Counted from the first letter of the stretch, positions 15,308 to 23,108 are shown. The stretch: DNA of 27,148 nt from JAVZLH01 sp038883475 (GCA_038883475.1 JAVZMA010000019.1:1-27148); one strand, 5' to 3'. Program-made: numbers and translations. The notes: generated by a model not told the origin, from the sequence alone.

Positions 15308-15325
15308 TTAACGAATAAACAATTG

Positions 15326-15880
15326 TTAGAGTCCTATTTGCGGGGCTACTTTTTTCAGTCCGTTTAAAGCTATTTCGAAGAACTTCTCCCTCGGCAACCC
15401 TATTTCTTCGCATAGGAGTATGCGTTCTCTTTCAGCACCTCTAGCAAAATCCTTATCCTTAAATTTTTTAGAAACTGTTTCCACCTTGACGTCTGCTAAC
15501 TTCTTTGAGGGCATGACTAAAGCGCAAGCCACAAGCAGTCCAGAGATGGCGTCTGCGGCGATTAGGGCTTTTTCCATGCGAGTTTGCGGCATAACACCCG
15601 TATACTTGAAGTTGTGGGTCTTTATAGCCTTAACAAGTTCATTTGGAACTTTTCCTTTCAGAATTTCTTCGGTTAGTAGGCTGTGTTTTTCCGGTGTCGC
15701 TTCGGTTTTCTCGTAATCAACATCGTGAAGCAGTCCAAGCAAGCCCCAAAGCTGTTCATCCTCGCCGAAGTGTTTGGCTAAGGCTCGCATTATAGCTTCA
15801 ACCGCAATCACGTGGTAGACAATATTCCTTTTTGAGATGTGTTCCTTAACAATGTTTAGGGCTTCATCCCGATTTAACAC
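15326..15880 (-). CDS. HD-domain phosphohydrolase-like protein
   Basis: 184 residues. HD superfamily ligands are visible: H23, the HD pair at 52-53 (LLHDVDYEKTE), then H66, H89 and D110 (AADAIS). This is the pattern of small metal-dependent HD hydrolases that act on nucleotides or other phosphoesters. The start is GTG at 15880 with GAGGT seven bases upstream, and TTATAA (15918-15923) is about 40 nt from it. It converges with the gene ending at 15307, leaving 18 bases. The substrate cannot be read from sequence. Confidence 0.85.
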   Translation of the reverse strand: MLNRDEALNIVKEHISKRNIVYHVIAVEAIMRALAKHFGEDEQLWGLLGLLHDVDYEKTEATPEKHSLLTEEILKGKVPNELVKAIKTHNFKYTGVMPQTRMEKALIAADAISGLLVACALVMPSKKLADVKVETVSKKFKDKDFARGAERERILLCEEIGLPREKFFEIALNGLKKVAPQIGL

Positions 15881-15917
15881 GGCTGAACCTCAAACGTATT
15901 TAATGAAGCTGTAGCCC

Positions 15918-15923
15918 TTATAA
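15918..15923. promoter_or_regulatory. Palindromic TATA box TTATAA in a 202-base intergenic region
   Basis: TTATAA is its own reverse complement. It is about 40 nt from the HD gene GTG on the minus strand and 27 nt from an ATG at 15950 on the plus strand that opens a 19-codon reading frame ending at 16009. The rest of the 15881-16082 region holds only that frame and the promoter of the next gene. Confidence 0.35.
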
Positions 15924-16027
15924 CTTATCCTCATACATCTGGTCTAGAAATGGTTTCTGATTATGCGCAGCAACATAGCATGGTGGTTAAACTTGAGGCA
16001 AAGAGGTAGTTTTCATGGAGGATAGGT

Positions 16028-16038
16028 AAAATATATAA
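16028..16038 (+). promoter_or_regulatory. TATA box for the flippase-like gene
   Basis: AAAATATATAA lies about 45-55 nt before the ATG at 16083, leaving a leader of about 20-25 nt that contains GGGTG roughly 10 nt before the start. Confidence 0.45.
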
Positions 16039-16082
16039 TTGAGCTGCACGCTTTCTGCTGTCATTGTCGGGTGTAAGCCTTA

Positions 16083-17132
16083 ATGGTTTCAGTAAAGTTT
16101 AAGGTCACATGGAAAACTATCATCCTCCTAGCGCTTGGGTTAATAGCGTTCTTCATATACCTCTATCTTTTCAATGTTGACATACCAGCAATAATCGAAA
16201 CTGCCAAAAGCATTAACCTTTCACTCTATTTTTTGGCTGTGGCATTTGTCGTTTTTGAGGCGCTATTCTTTTCCTTGTCATGGCGCACTCTACTAGAGTT
16301 TTTATCTGTGAAACTTTCAGTTTGGAAGGCTTTCCTTTACGTTTGGTATAGCGTTTTTATAGACATAATCATTCCAGCGGAGTCAATAAGCGGGGAAGTT
16401 TCAAGAGCATACTTGGTTGCAAGGGAGCAAAATGGGACGAGCGGGAAAGTTGTTGCTTCGCTCGTCGCTCATAGACTCATTGGGATGATTGTATACATTG
16501 CAAGTCTGCTCGTGAGCGCAAGTATCTTAATAATTAGAGGGCAGGTCATCGGGACCGTGCTCAACCTAATGGTGTTGTTGACCGTTTTAACGGCAATTTT
16601 TCTAATCTTGCTTCTTCTGTTGTGTGTAAGGGAGCATTGGACGCTGAAAATTGTGAATGCCATTTTCAGACTTGCAGAATATTTGGGTCGTGGACGATGG
16701 AAAATAGCGAGATTTAAGGATGACGCGGTTAAAGCTGCAAGAATGTTTCACGACTCCATGAGGGAGTTTTGGCACGCCCCAAAAACCATTCTCACTTCGT
16801 TTGGCTTTTACGTTGTAACATGGTTTTTCAGTCTAGGAACAGCTTATCTTGTTTTTTTATCCATGGGGGTTCCAGTGCACTGGAGCGTAATAGTTGTGAC
16901 AAACTCAATAATTGTTGCCATAAAGTCTATCCCGATTGGCGTGCCTTTTGAGGTTGGACTTCCAGAAATAACTATGACAACGCTTTATATGATACTTTTG
17001 CCAGGAATTTCAATGCAAATATGCGCAACAGCAACCGTTCTAACCAGAATTTTAACAGTCTGGCTTAGATTTTTCATAGGATTCGCTGTTCAACAATGGC
17101 TAGAAATTAAAACGTTGAAACAACAAACCTAA
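16083..17132 (+). CDS. UPF0104/AglD-like integral membrane protein (flippase-like domain)
   Basis: 349 residues with about eight hydrophobic segments. The pattern fits the lysylphosphatidylglycerol synthetase transmembrane/flippase-like family (TIGR00374/UPF0104): an N-terminal pair of helices around ILLALGLIAFFIYLYLF, the conserved PAESISGEVSRAYL stretch at about 98-111, HRLIG after it, and an IPIGVPFEVGLPE segment near 286. Members act on lipid-linked head groups or sugars in the membrane, and the haloarchaeal AglD member works in N-glycosylation. Here no glycosyltransferase is adjacent, so the substrate is open. The acetyltransferase gene follows 34 bases later with its own Shine-Dalgarno. 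Confidence 0.85.
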   Translation: MVSVKFKVTWKTIILLALGLIAFFIYLYLFNVDIPAIIETAKSINLSLYFLAVAFVVFEALFFSLSWRTLLEFLSVKLSVWKAFLYVWYSVFIDIIIPAESISGEVSRAYLVAREQNGTSGKVVASLVAHRLIGMIVYIASLLVSASILIIRGQVIGTVLNLMVLLTVLTAIFLILLLLLCVREHWTLKIVNAIFRLAEYLGRGRWKIARFKDDAVKAARMFHDSMREFWHAPKTILTSFGFYVVTWFFSLGTAYLVFLSMGVPVHWSVIVVTNSIIVAIKSIPIGVPFEVGLPEITMTTLYMILLPGISMQICATATVLTRILTVWLRFFIGFAVQQWLEIKTLKQQT

Positions 17133-17166
17133 ATCTACCTTTTATCTTACCTTCAAAAGGATTAAA

Positions 17167-17619
17167 ATGGAGCCTACAATAGAGGATGCTTCAATACGGC
17201 ACTTAGACAGTTTATACGAAATTGAGATGAAATGCTTCACGAAAGAGGCGTTTACAAAGCAGCAAATCGCCCACCTACTAACAGATTACAACTCCATTGG
17301 TTTAATTGCGAAGGTGGGCGGGCAAATTGTAGGCTTCATTATAGGTAGGATATACGCCGAAAAAGAATCATTGATTGGGCATATACTAACTCTGGACATT
17401 TCGCCGACTCATCGCCAAAAAGGGATAGCGCAGAGGCTCTTACTTAAAATCGAAGAAATATTCAAAGAAAGGAGCGTTAAAGAGTGCCGCCTTGAAGTGC
17501 GCGAAGACAATGTTGCTGCCATAAACCTCTATCAGAAGCTTGGATATGAAAAAGTTGGAGAGCTTAAACGTTATTACGGAAGCGCCCACGGACTGTATTT
17601 GAGGAAAGCCTTAACTTAA
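17167..17619 (+). CDS. rimI: GNAT N-acetyltransferase, RimI/Ard1-type
   Basis: 150 residues, a single GNAT domain. The acetyl-CoA loop is HRQKGIAQRLL at about 82-92 (R/Q-x-x-G-x-G/A), after the DISPTH strand. The C-terminal DNVAAINLYQKLGYEKVGE region is the standard RimI signature. Archaeal members acetylate protein N-termini, and one enzyme often covers several substrate types. AAGGA lies five bases before the ATG. It may be read through from the flippase-like gene. Its last 9 bp overlap the convergent PPC-domain gene. The symbol follows family use; the target proteins are not known. Confidence 0.85.
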   Translation: MEPTIEDASIRHLDSLYEIEMKCFTKEAFTKQQIAHLLTDYNSIGLIAKVGGQIVGFIIGRIYAEKESLIGHILTLDISPTHRQKGIAQRLLLKIEEIFKERSVKECRLEVREDNVAAINLYQKLGYEKVGELKRYYGSAHGLYLRKALT

Positions 17620-18036
17620 CTGCAAGAGCTTCAGCTTCGTCTTTGCGTCAAAAGCCCTTTGCAGCTTTACCCCCTCTGCTTCCATAATAACTAACTCTGC
17701 TGTGGCAGCAACATGGGAGTTCTGCATTAAATGTCCACCGAAAGCCTCGCCTCTCTCGTTTGAAACTACTATGTGCGCGTGGACGATAACTTTGCCATCC
17801 TCGTCTAAGGCTATGTTCCCCATACATGAGGCAATTTCTAAGGGCTCATCCAATCTAACATACTCGTATTCTCCATTTAGGTAGTATCCCAAAACAGCAT
17901 TCTTCAACGTTCCAATTACAAATAAAATTCCAGCATTTACACGGTTCTTTTCGGCGCGCTCCCTTATAGCCTCCACTAGGTCTTCATCCTCAAATAAACG
18001 GAAGAAGTGTATTTTTTCCACGGTTCCTGTTACCAT
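17611..18036 (-). CDS. PPC/DUF296 domain protein
   Basis: 141 residues covering one PPC (plants and prokaryotes conserved, DUF296) domain. Diagnostic stretches are VHAHIVVSNERGEAFGGHL, with H86, H88 and H102 forming a probable metal site, and the following VAATAELVI strand. The domain forms trimers. In plants it is joined to AT-hooks, but no AT-hook is present here. A GGGG-type Shine-Dalgarno lies about nine bases upstream of the ATG at 18036. The function of stand-alone archaeal members is unknown. It overlaps rimI by 9 bp at the 3' ends. Confidence 0.85.
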   Translation of the reverse strand: MVTGTVEKIHFFRLFEDEDLVEAIRERAEKNRVNAGILFVIGTLKNAVLGYYLNGEYEYVRLDEPLEIASCMGNIALDEDGKVIVHAHIVVSNERGEAFGGHLMQNSHVAATAELVIMEAEGVKLQRAFDAKTKLKLLQLS

Positions 18037-18123
18037 TTCATCTACCCCTTTAACTCGTGTGTTAGTGTTTTGGGCGTAAACCCTAAAAGTCTTTTTGTAG
18101 CATAGAATTATTGTGGTGACTTG

Positions 18124-18384
18124 TTGCCTAAAAAAGGAAACCGTAAGAAGAAACTTGTTGAGTCCATAGTAGTGTTGATTCGTAACACTACATGGAAATG
18201 CGGAAAGTTAGAGAGGCTAATAGTTCGCCACTTGTCTAATAGAAAAGCAAGTTTTGGAAAGCCTGAAATGCCTTTAAAGGACATGATTCAAAACTTCAGC
18301 TTGGCTGGGAAAAAGAAAAGCGAGTTTTTAGACGCTATAAAGCGTTTAGAGCGAAGGAATATAATAAGAATTTTAAGATTGTAA
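18124..18384 (+). CDS. Small basic protein, possible winged helix
   Basis: 86 residues from a TTG at 18124; a TTG one codon earlier is equally open, but GGTGA is better spaced from the second. The protein is strongly basic at the N-terminus (PKKGNRKKK). The rest reads as helices ending in a short strand (AIKRLERRNIIRILRL), like a winged-helix DNA-binding domain. I do not recognise the family. It lies between the PPC gene (divergent) and the helix-hairpin-helix gene (convergent). A role in DNA or RNA binding is a guess from charge and predicted fold. Confidence 0.5.
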   Translation: MPKKGNRKKKLVESIVVLIRNTTWKCGKLERLIVRHLSNRKASFGKPEMPLKDMIQNFSLAGKKKSEFLDAIKRLERRNIIRILRL

Positions 18385-18411
18385 ATTTGAGGTTAAGTAA
18401 GCCCCTTTCCT

Positions 18412-18864
18412 TTACGTTTTCTCAGCCAGTTTCTTGGCGTTTTCAATCCATTTTGCTGTAATTTTTGGGGAAATCTTCAACTTTGCTGCCAAATCCTTTG
18501 CTGAAGCCTTTGCTAATTCTTCAACGCTGCTTATCCCCATAGTCTTCAGCTGTTCCGCCCGCTTCGCGCCAATACCCTTAACCTCTGTTAACTCCATTTT
18601 TGGTGCAGTTTCCGCAATAATTTCAACTTTCTTTTCTTCAGTTTCAACAACGGCTGCGGGAACTGCTTGTGTGGTTTGGGGCACTTCTGTTGCTATTGCT
18701 TTGGTTTTGGGTCTTTGAGTGTAACCTAAGCTTGCGAAGAAGAGCCCAGCTACGGCTGTTGAAATAATCCACACTTCGCGAAATTCCACAGAGGATATAG
18801 CTACAATCGCTGTCATTATGAAGAATATGACTGCAACTCCATAAAGGGCGTAGTCTGACCTCAT
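18412..18864 (-). CDS. Membrane-anchored helix-hairpin-helix protein
   Basis: 150 residues from the ATG at 18864. Two hydrophobic helices (about 6-25 and 30-47) are followed by a linker rich in Ala, Pro, Thr, Val and Glu (about 52-88). A C-terminal helix-hairpin-helix unit begins at LTEVKGIGAKRAEQLKTMGI, of the type that opens Rad51- or DUF4332-like domains. The frame runs on to 18969, but the strong site GGAGA seven bases before 18864 and a TATTTAAG box at about 18900-18910 lie inside that extension, so the short form is right. The domain may bind DNA at the membrane or serve in protein contacts. Malic enzyme lies upstream on the same strand. Confidence 0.7.
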   Translation of the reverse strand: MRSDYALYGVAVIFFIMTAIVAISSVEFREVWIISTAVAGLFFASLGYTQRPKTKAIATEVPQTTQAVPAAVVETEEKKVEIIAETAPKMELTEVKGIGAKRAEQLKTMGISSVEELAKASAKDLAAKLKISPKITAKWIENAKKLAEKT

Positions 18865-18899
18865 TATTTTCTCTCCAATCTCACCATATGTTCTACAAA

Positions 18900-18910
18900 A
18901 TTGCTTAAAT
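18900..18910 (-). promoter_or_regulatory. TATA box for the membrane helix-hairpin-helix gene
   Basis: The minus strand reads ATTATTTAAGC here, about 40 nt from the ATG at 18864. It shows that the gene is not simply the tail of the malic enzyme transcript and that the longer reading frame start is not used. Confidence 0.45.
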
Positions 18911-18969
18911 AATTTTCTATTTAAGCCGGAAAGGGCGAAAAATTTATGAATTTTAGAGTTGCCCGCCAT

Positions 18970-20352
18970 TTATTTGAGCAGTTTCTCTTCTGGCGGAGGT
19001 TGTTTTATTAAACCATGTTTCATCAACAAGGCTGTTGACTCTATAGCGTTCTTAATTATTGCCGAAGCCCGCTCGTACAGTTCTTGCTTGCTGAGTTTAA
19101 CCCTTGCCACACCTTGTTCTATTGACTTTAATGCGCATGCAACTGCTTCTCTTGGAAAAACTTCCCATTCCTCCATTCTTGGCAAAATGTCTTTTTCATG
19201 TATTCCACGCTCTTCAGCAAACTTAGCCAGTTCTTGGGCGGCTGCAATGCACATGTCATCCGTCACCGTCTTTGCCTTCACATCTAAAACACCGCGGAAA
19301 ATTGCTGGAAACCCTAAACTGTTATTTACTTGATTGGGAAAGTCGCTTCTGCCTGTAGCTATAATTTTGGCGCCTGCCTCTTCAGCTTCCCAAGGCCATA
19401 TTTCCGGTATGGGGTTGGCGCAAGCGAACAGTATTGAGTCATCAGCCATACTCTTCACCCACTCCTTCTTTATTGTGCCCGGTCCGGGTTTTGACGCAGC
19501 GACAACGGCGTCCACGCCTTTGAAAGCCTCTGCGATGTCGCCTATCCTATTTTCTGCGTTTGTTTTTTGGGCGAGGTCGTATTTCCACGGGTCTTCTTCC
19601 TTTGTTATGTCTTTTCTTCCGCGGTGTATTATGCCTTTAGTATCAACCATTATTATGTTTCCCGGATTTATTCCCCATCTTATTAAGACGTAAGCGGTTC
19701 TAATGTTGGCTGAGCCTGCCCCAACTAGGGTTATGAGGCTTTCTTTAGGGTTTTTTCCAACGATTTTGAAGGCGTTTATTAAACCTGCGAGGATAACTGT
19801 CGCTGTCCCTTGCTGGTCGTCGTGCCAAACTGGAATTTGCAGTCGCTCCCTAGCTTTTTCTAAAACGTAAAAGCATTTCGGCTTTTCAATGTCTTCTAGG
19901 TTTATTCCGCCGAAGGAAGGTTCAATGAGTTCACATGCTCTTACTATTTCTTCTGGGTCTTTAGTTTTTAGGCAAATTGGGAAAGCGTCCACGCCGCCCA
20001 AATATTTGAAGAGTAGGGCTTTTCCTTCCATAACTGGCATAGCTGCTTCTGGACCTATGTCGCCTAAGCCAAGTACGCGTGTGCCGTCTGATACGACGGC
20101 GACGTAATTCCACCTATTTGTTAATTCAAAGGATTTATCCGTGTTTGCTTGGATTTCTCTGCATGGCGCAGCAACGCCTGGCGTGTACCATATTGCGAAG
20201 TCTTCATAGCTTCTTATGGCGCATTTCGGCATAACTTGAACTTTTCCCTCATAAAACTTGTGCATTGGAGGAGCTAATTGGGACGGTTTCTTTGCCTTAG
20301 CTAAAAGTTCTTCCACCGTTGGCTTTTTTTCTTCTTTTTTGGTTTTGGACAT
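18970..20352 (-). CDS. NAD(P)-dependent malic enzyme (oxaloacetate-decarboxylating)
   Basis: 460 residues, the short bacterial/archaeal form without a phosphotransacetylase domain. Active-site parts are visible: Y56 in IWYTPGVAAPCREI, K111 in VMEGKALLFKYLGG, metal ligands E153 and D154 in INLEDIEKP, and D178/D179 in WHDDQQGTA. The NAD(P) loop is GAGSANI at 211-217. It decarboxylates malate to pyruvate, making NAD(P)H. GAGGAGA lies about eight bases before the ATG. The first 25 residues are lysine-rich and not typical of the family. Cofactor preference cannot be stated safely from sequence alone. It stands alone as a metabolic gene here. Confidence 0.95.
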   Translation of the reverse strand: MSKTKKEEKKPTVEELLAKAKKPSQLAPPMHKFYEGKVQVMPKCAIRSYEDFAIWYTPGVAAPCREIQANTDKSFELTNRWNYVAVVSDGTRVLGLGDIGPEAAMPVMEGKALLFKYLGGVDAFPICLKTKDPEEIVRACELIEPSFGGINLEDIEKPKCFYVLEKARERLQIPVWHDDQQGTATVILAGLINAFKIVGKNPKESLITLVGAGSANIRTAYVLIRWGINPGNIIMVDTKGIIHRGRKDITKEEDPWKYDLAQKTNAENRIGDIAEAFKGVDAVVAASKPGPGTIKKEWVKSMADDSILFACANPIPEIWPWEAEEAGAKIIATGRSDFPNQVNNSLGFPAIFRGVLDVKAKTVTDDMCIAAAQELAKFAEERGIHEKDILPRMEEWEVFPREAVACALKSIEQGVARVKLSKQELYERASAIIKNAIESTALLMKHGLIKQPPPEEKLLK

Positions 20353-20497
20353 TCCAATTTTCTCCTCTTACGAGATGTTCTTGTTTCTAATGCTGAGGTT
20401 TTAAGGATTGTGGTAAAGTTTGAAAGAAAACGTAGGTGATAATATTACAATAACCAGTAGTTTTAATCTGCTTTACAAGTATATATCTAAAAGTCGC

Positions 20498-20507
20498 AAT
20501 ATATAAG
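20498..20507 (+). promoter_or_regulatory. TATA box for the sensor-like membrane protein gene
   Basis: AATATATAAG, about 45 nt before the GTG at 20550. A second AT box (GTATATATCT) lies some 15-20 bases earlier. The remaining 20353-20549 intergenic stretch shows nothing else clear. Confidence 0.4.
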
Positions 20508-20549
20508 AAATTTTGAACCGAAAAGTCTTCCAGCAAGGCATACAATGGG

Positions 20550-21314
20550 GTGCCATCTTTGCTAGCAGCCTATAAGGTCAGCTTAGTTTTAATAGTTGGT
20601 TTGACGCTAATTTACGCCTTTCAGGGATATTATCCCGAGTTTATCCAATTTTTTTCAAACGCGTTTCCTCCCGTTATCGCAGGTGCAGCGGTTATATCAT
20701 GCGGTTTCTCGTTGGAAAAATATTGGCACAGGGCTAGAGAAGAATTTTCCATGGTTTGGCTCTACTTCACATGGGGATTATTTCTATGGTTTGTTGGCGA
20801 AGCTGTGTGGGCTGGCTACACCCTTGTTTGGGGCGTTGAAATACCCTATCCTTCAATTGCGGATGCCTTCTGGCTTTGTGGGTACATTCCCTTTTTTATG
20901 GCGTTATACTTGTATGTGAAAATTTTCGGTCCGGTATTATCGAAGAGAATTTTGGCGTCATCCATGGCGTTTACCCTTGGCTTAACAGCTATCGTATCTA
21001 TCACTTTGATAACTCCGGTTCTGGGAGCTGAAGAGGATTTAGCTACCATGATGGTGGATTTTGCCTATCCCTTTTTCGACTTAGCCTTGTTTTCCGTAGC
21101 GTTTTTGGGTCTACTAATCTTTCTGAAGGGAAGGTTGGGAAAATCTTGGTTGTTGATTAACATGGCTATCTTAATGAACGCTTGCGCAGACATGCTTTTT
21201 AGCTATACAACTGCGCAGGAAATCTATTATAGTGGGCACCCAATAGACCTCTTGTTTTGCCTAAGCTACCTGTTCTTTTTACTAGCCTTCTACGTTCACA
21301 CAAAGGAGTTTTGA
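20550..21314 (+). CDS. Polytopic membrane protein, sensor-like N-terminal module
   Basis: 254 residues from the GTG at 20550, or 251 from the TTG at 20559, which has GGGGTG six bases upstream and may be the better start. Seven or eight hydrophobic segments fill the protein. The stretch with FVGEAVWAGYTLV followed by PYPSIADAFWLCGYIPFF resembles the membrane sensing region that in bacteria and archaea heads histidine kinases or diguanylate cyclases. Here no kinase or cyclase domain follows. The stop codon is inside the Shine-Dalgarno of the next gene, so the two are translated from one mRNA. Ligand sensing is inferred from the motif and partner. Confidence 0.6.
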   Translation: MPSLLAAYKVSLVLIVGLTLIYAFQGYYPEFIQFFSNAFPPVIAGAAVISCGFSLEKYWHRAREEFSMVWLYFTWGLFLWFVGEAVWAGYTLVWGVEIPYPSIADAFWLCGYIPFFMALYLYVKIFGPVLSKRILASSMAFTLGLTAIVSITLITPVLGAEEDLATMMVDFAYPFFDLALFSVAFLGLLIFLKGRLGKSWLLINMAILMNACADMLFSYTTAQEIYYSGHPIDLLFCLSYLFFLLAFYVHTKEF

Positions 21315-21325
21315 GGTGAATCGCC

Positions 21326-21643
21326 TTGACAAAAGAAAAGAAATTTTTCAATGAAGTTCTGCTTGAGGCTGTGGATGAGGGATTATTGATACTTGGAGAA
21401 AGCGGAAGGAAAGCAATATACTTTCACCTCCAAAACTCTTTCTCACTTAAAAGAGAGGATATTCCAGAAAAACCTGAAGCGTTCATAAATGGATTAAGGA
21501 AAATATTCGGTTTAGGCGCTCAAGCTATTGAAAGGTCAATTATAAAATGTTTATATGGCAAACTTGGATTGGAACTTAGAGAGGAGAAAAACTACGATTT
21601 TTCGAAACATCTAGATGACGCAAAGAACGCGAGCGAAAAATAG
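21326..21643 (+). CDS. Small protein resembling an archaeal signalling output domain (NitrOD5-like)
   Basis: 105 residues, alpha-helical. The core KAIYFHLQNSFSLKREDIPE followed by FINGLRKIFGLGAQAIERSI and YGKLGLEL resembles a small domain found at the C-terminus of archaeal two-component proteins (NitrOD5 as I recall it); this is by memory of pattern and needs an HMM check. The start is a TTG with a strong GAGGTGA six bases upstream; the first base of that site follows the TG of the previous stop. It is co-translated with the membrane sensor-like protein and is probably its cytoplasmic partner. Confidence 0.55.
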   Translation: MTKEKKFFNEVLLEAVDEGLLILGESGRKAIYFHLQNSFSLKREDIPEKPEAFINGLRKIFGLGAQAIERSIIKCLYGKLGLELREEKNYDFSKHLDDAKNASEK

Positions 21644-21688
21644 GGCTAGGAAAAGCTTCTGTCTGCCACCATAAGGATGTAAGAGAGA

Positions 21689-22186
21689 TTAGTACCGTCT
21701 TTGTCTATACCCGCCTCTTCTCTCTCTTCCGCCGAAATCTCTTCTGCCTCTTCCACGGAATGGACGTCTGGGCTGTTCATAAACTTTTGTAGACAGATTA
21801 TTCTCTGTGTTTACTTCGCCTGTAAAAGCCTCTTTTGCAGTTTCTAACGTGCCGTATCTGCCAACGTTTAGGCGCATGTTGCCCCTGAAAAGGGTTACGT
21901 AGCCGTTTCCTATGCTTATCGTCTCGCCTTCGTGCACTTTTTCGATGTTGTCGTCCCAGAGGGTTAGGTAGACGCATCCTGTTTCGTCGCCGATTAATGC
22001 GTCGCAAACCTTATGGGGTGCTCCGTCTCTTCCAGTGGCGATGTTTCTAATCTCGCTTTTTGAGACCACTTTTGCCGTTACGTTCACTGCCCTAGAGGCG
22101 GGGGTTAACTCGCCTATTTTCACGTCTACTGGCTGTTTATTTCCCGAAAAACCTTCAATAGCCAAACTATTCAACACCTTATGCAT
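21689..22186 (-). CDS. Single-stranded DNA-binding OB-fold protein with RG-rich tail
   Basis: 165 residues from the ATG at 22186. An archaeal SSB/RPA-type OB-fold covers about 20-115: VDVKIGELTPASRAVNV, then KVVSKSEIR, DETGCVYLTLWDDN and GETISIGNGYV are all typical. The C-terminal tail is Arg- and Gly-rich (PFRGRGRRDFGGRERRGG) and ends RQRRY. Crenarchaeal and bacterial SSBs usually end acidic or neutral, so this basic tail is odd; it would bind nucleic acid rather than act as a protein-docking tip. The frame extends to a GTG at 22216, but a TTAAG box at about 22217-22221 makes the ATG more likely, with a short leader. It is last of the minus-strand series that begins at Thg1. Confidence 0.8.
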   Translation of the reverse strand: MHKVLNSLAIEGFSGNKQPVDVKIGELTPASRAVNVTAKVVSKSEIRNIATGRDGAPHKVCDALIGDETGCVYLTLWDDNIEKVHEGETISIGNGYVTLFRGNMRLNVGRYGTLETAKEAFTGEVNTENNLSTKVYEQPRRPFRGRGRRDFGGRERRGGYRQRRY

Positions 22187-22229
22187 GTTTGATAGAGCAT
22201 AACATTGGAACAGCACTTAAGCGTTTTGG

Positions 22230-23108
22230 TTATTCGAGGCTTTCTTTAAGCTTTGGACCCCTGTTTTCCGCTAAGTATGGCAGACTGCCGGTTCTGAAAA
22301 TCACAAGTTTATCCTTGAATTCAGCTAAATAGGCTAGAACATGTTTCTTGCCCTTCTCGGTTAAGATGTAAACTGGGATTGTCATGCCTAACTGCATCAG
22401 CGCCTTGCTGCCTACATCGTTTCGAAGTATTTTCGAAGCGCCTGCACATGCGATATCGGCTTTTGCTATATGGTTCACAGCATCCTTGTCCACACAAGTG
22501 TTGCAGACAGAAAATACCAAAACGTCAGCCTTTGCTTCAGCCTCGAATTTTCTTATTTTACTTATAGCCTTCGCTTGAAAACCAGCAACACTAACAGCAA
22601 CACGTTTAAAGCCTAGATTGACTGCTTGCTTTACACCTTCAACTTGGTCAATTTTCGCGCTGGCTTTGTCCAAAACAACTCCGCCTTCCGCTTCCATATA
22701 CTCGATGATTTCTGGAATAGGCGAAGTTCTAACTATGCCTGTTAAACGCGCGCCGATAGCCTGCACAAGCTTGCCGCTTTTCGCTATAACTGTTCCTGCT
22801 CCTTCACAAACAACAACGGCACAATCAATAAGCCCCTTGTCAAGCCAAAACTGCATCATCTCCGAAGCTCCATAAGGAACAAGCGGTTCAGCGTCAAAGG
22901 TGCGGTTTCCACAGCAGAAGCCGAAGCCAGCAATTTTCATTTCAACACTTTTTTTCACAGCTTCAACATCAATGCGTTTAGTTCCGTAAATCGCCTCATG
23001 CAATGGGCAATATTCAATCATCGGCTTGCTTAGAACTTCAATGCCTTTCGCCGTGATGCGCACCCGCGCGCCGCAACAGTAGATTTCATGCTCACCTTTA
23101 ACACACAT
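22230..23108 (-). CDS. DUF2099 family protein (methanogenesis marker protein 8 family)
   Basis: 292 residues. The DUF2099 pattern is clear: an N-terminal Cys-rich segment (IYCCGARV), EYCPLHEAIYG, FGFCCGNRTF where methanogen members have a related Cys/Asn motif, then CAVVVCEGAGTVIA, GIVRTSPIPEIIEYM, KIDQVEGVKQAV and a C-terminal IPVYILTEKGK. In methanogens the family is a marker of methanogenesis with unknown biochemistry. Cysteines are numerous, some paired, suggesting metal, cluster or thiol chemistry. The neighbours are an SSB-like gene downstream and a DUF59/MIP18 Fe-S assembly factor 41 bases upstream, all on the minus strand. The window holds no mcr, mtr or hdrABC genes. Confidence 0.75.
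   Translation of the reverse strand: MCVKGEHEIYCCGARVRITAKGIEVLSKPMIEYCPLHEAIYGTKRIDVEAVKKSVEMKIAGFGFCCGNRTFDAEPLVPYGASEMMQFWLDKGLIDCAVVVCEGAGTVIAKSGKLVQAIGARLTGIVRTSPIPEIIEYMEAEGGVVLDKASAKIDQVEGVKQAVNLGFKRVAVSVAGFQAKAISKIRKFEAEAKADVLVFSVCNTCVDKDAVNHIAKADIACAGASKILRNDVGSKALMQLGMTIPVYILTEKGKKHVLAYLAEFKDKLVIFRTGSLPYLAENRGPKLKESLE

Noticed and set aside
18865..18969. 35-residue N-terminal extension of the membrane HhH protein
   Set aside because: The TATA box and strong Shine-Dalgarno of the shorter form lie inside it, and it reads as non-hydrophobic noise.
22230..23108. Claim that the organism is a methanogen
   Set aside because: One DUF2099 gene without mcr, mtr or cofactor genes in view is not enough; recorded only as a finding.
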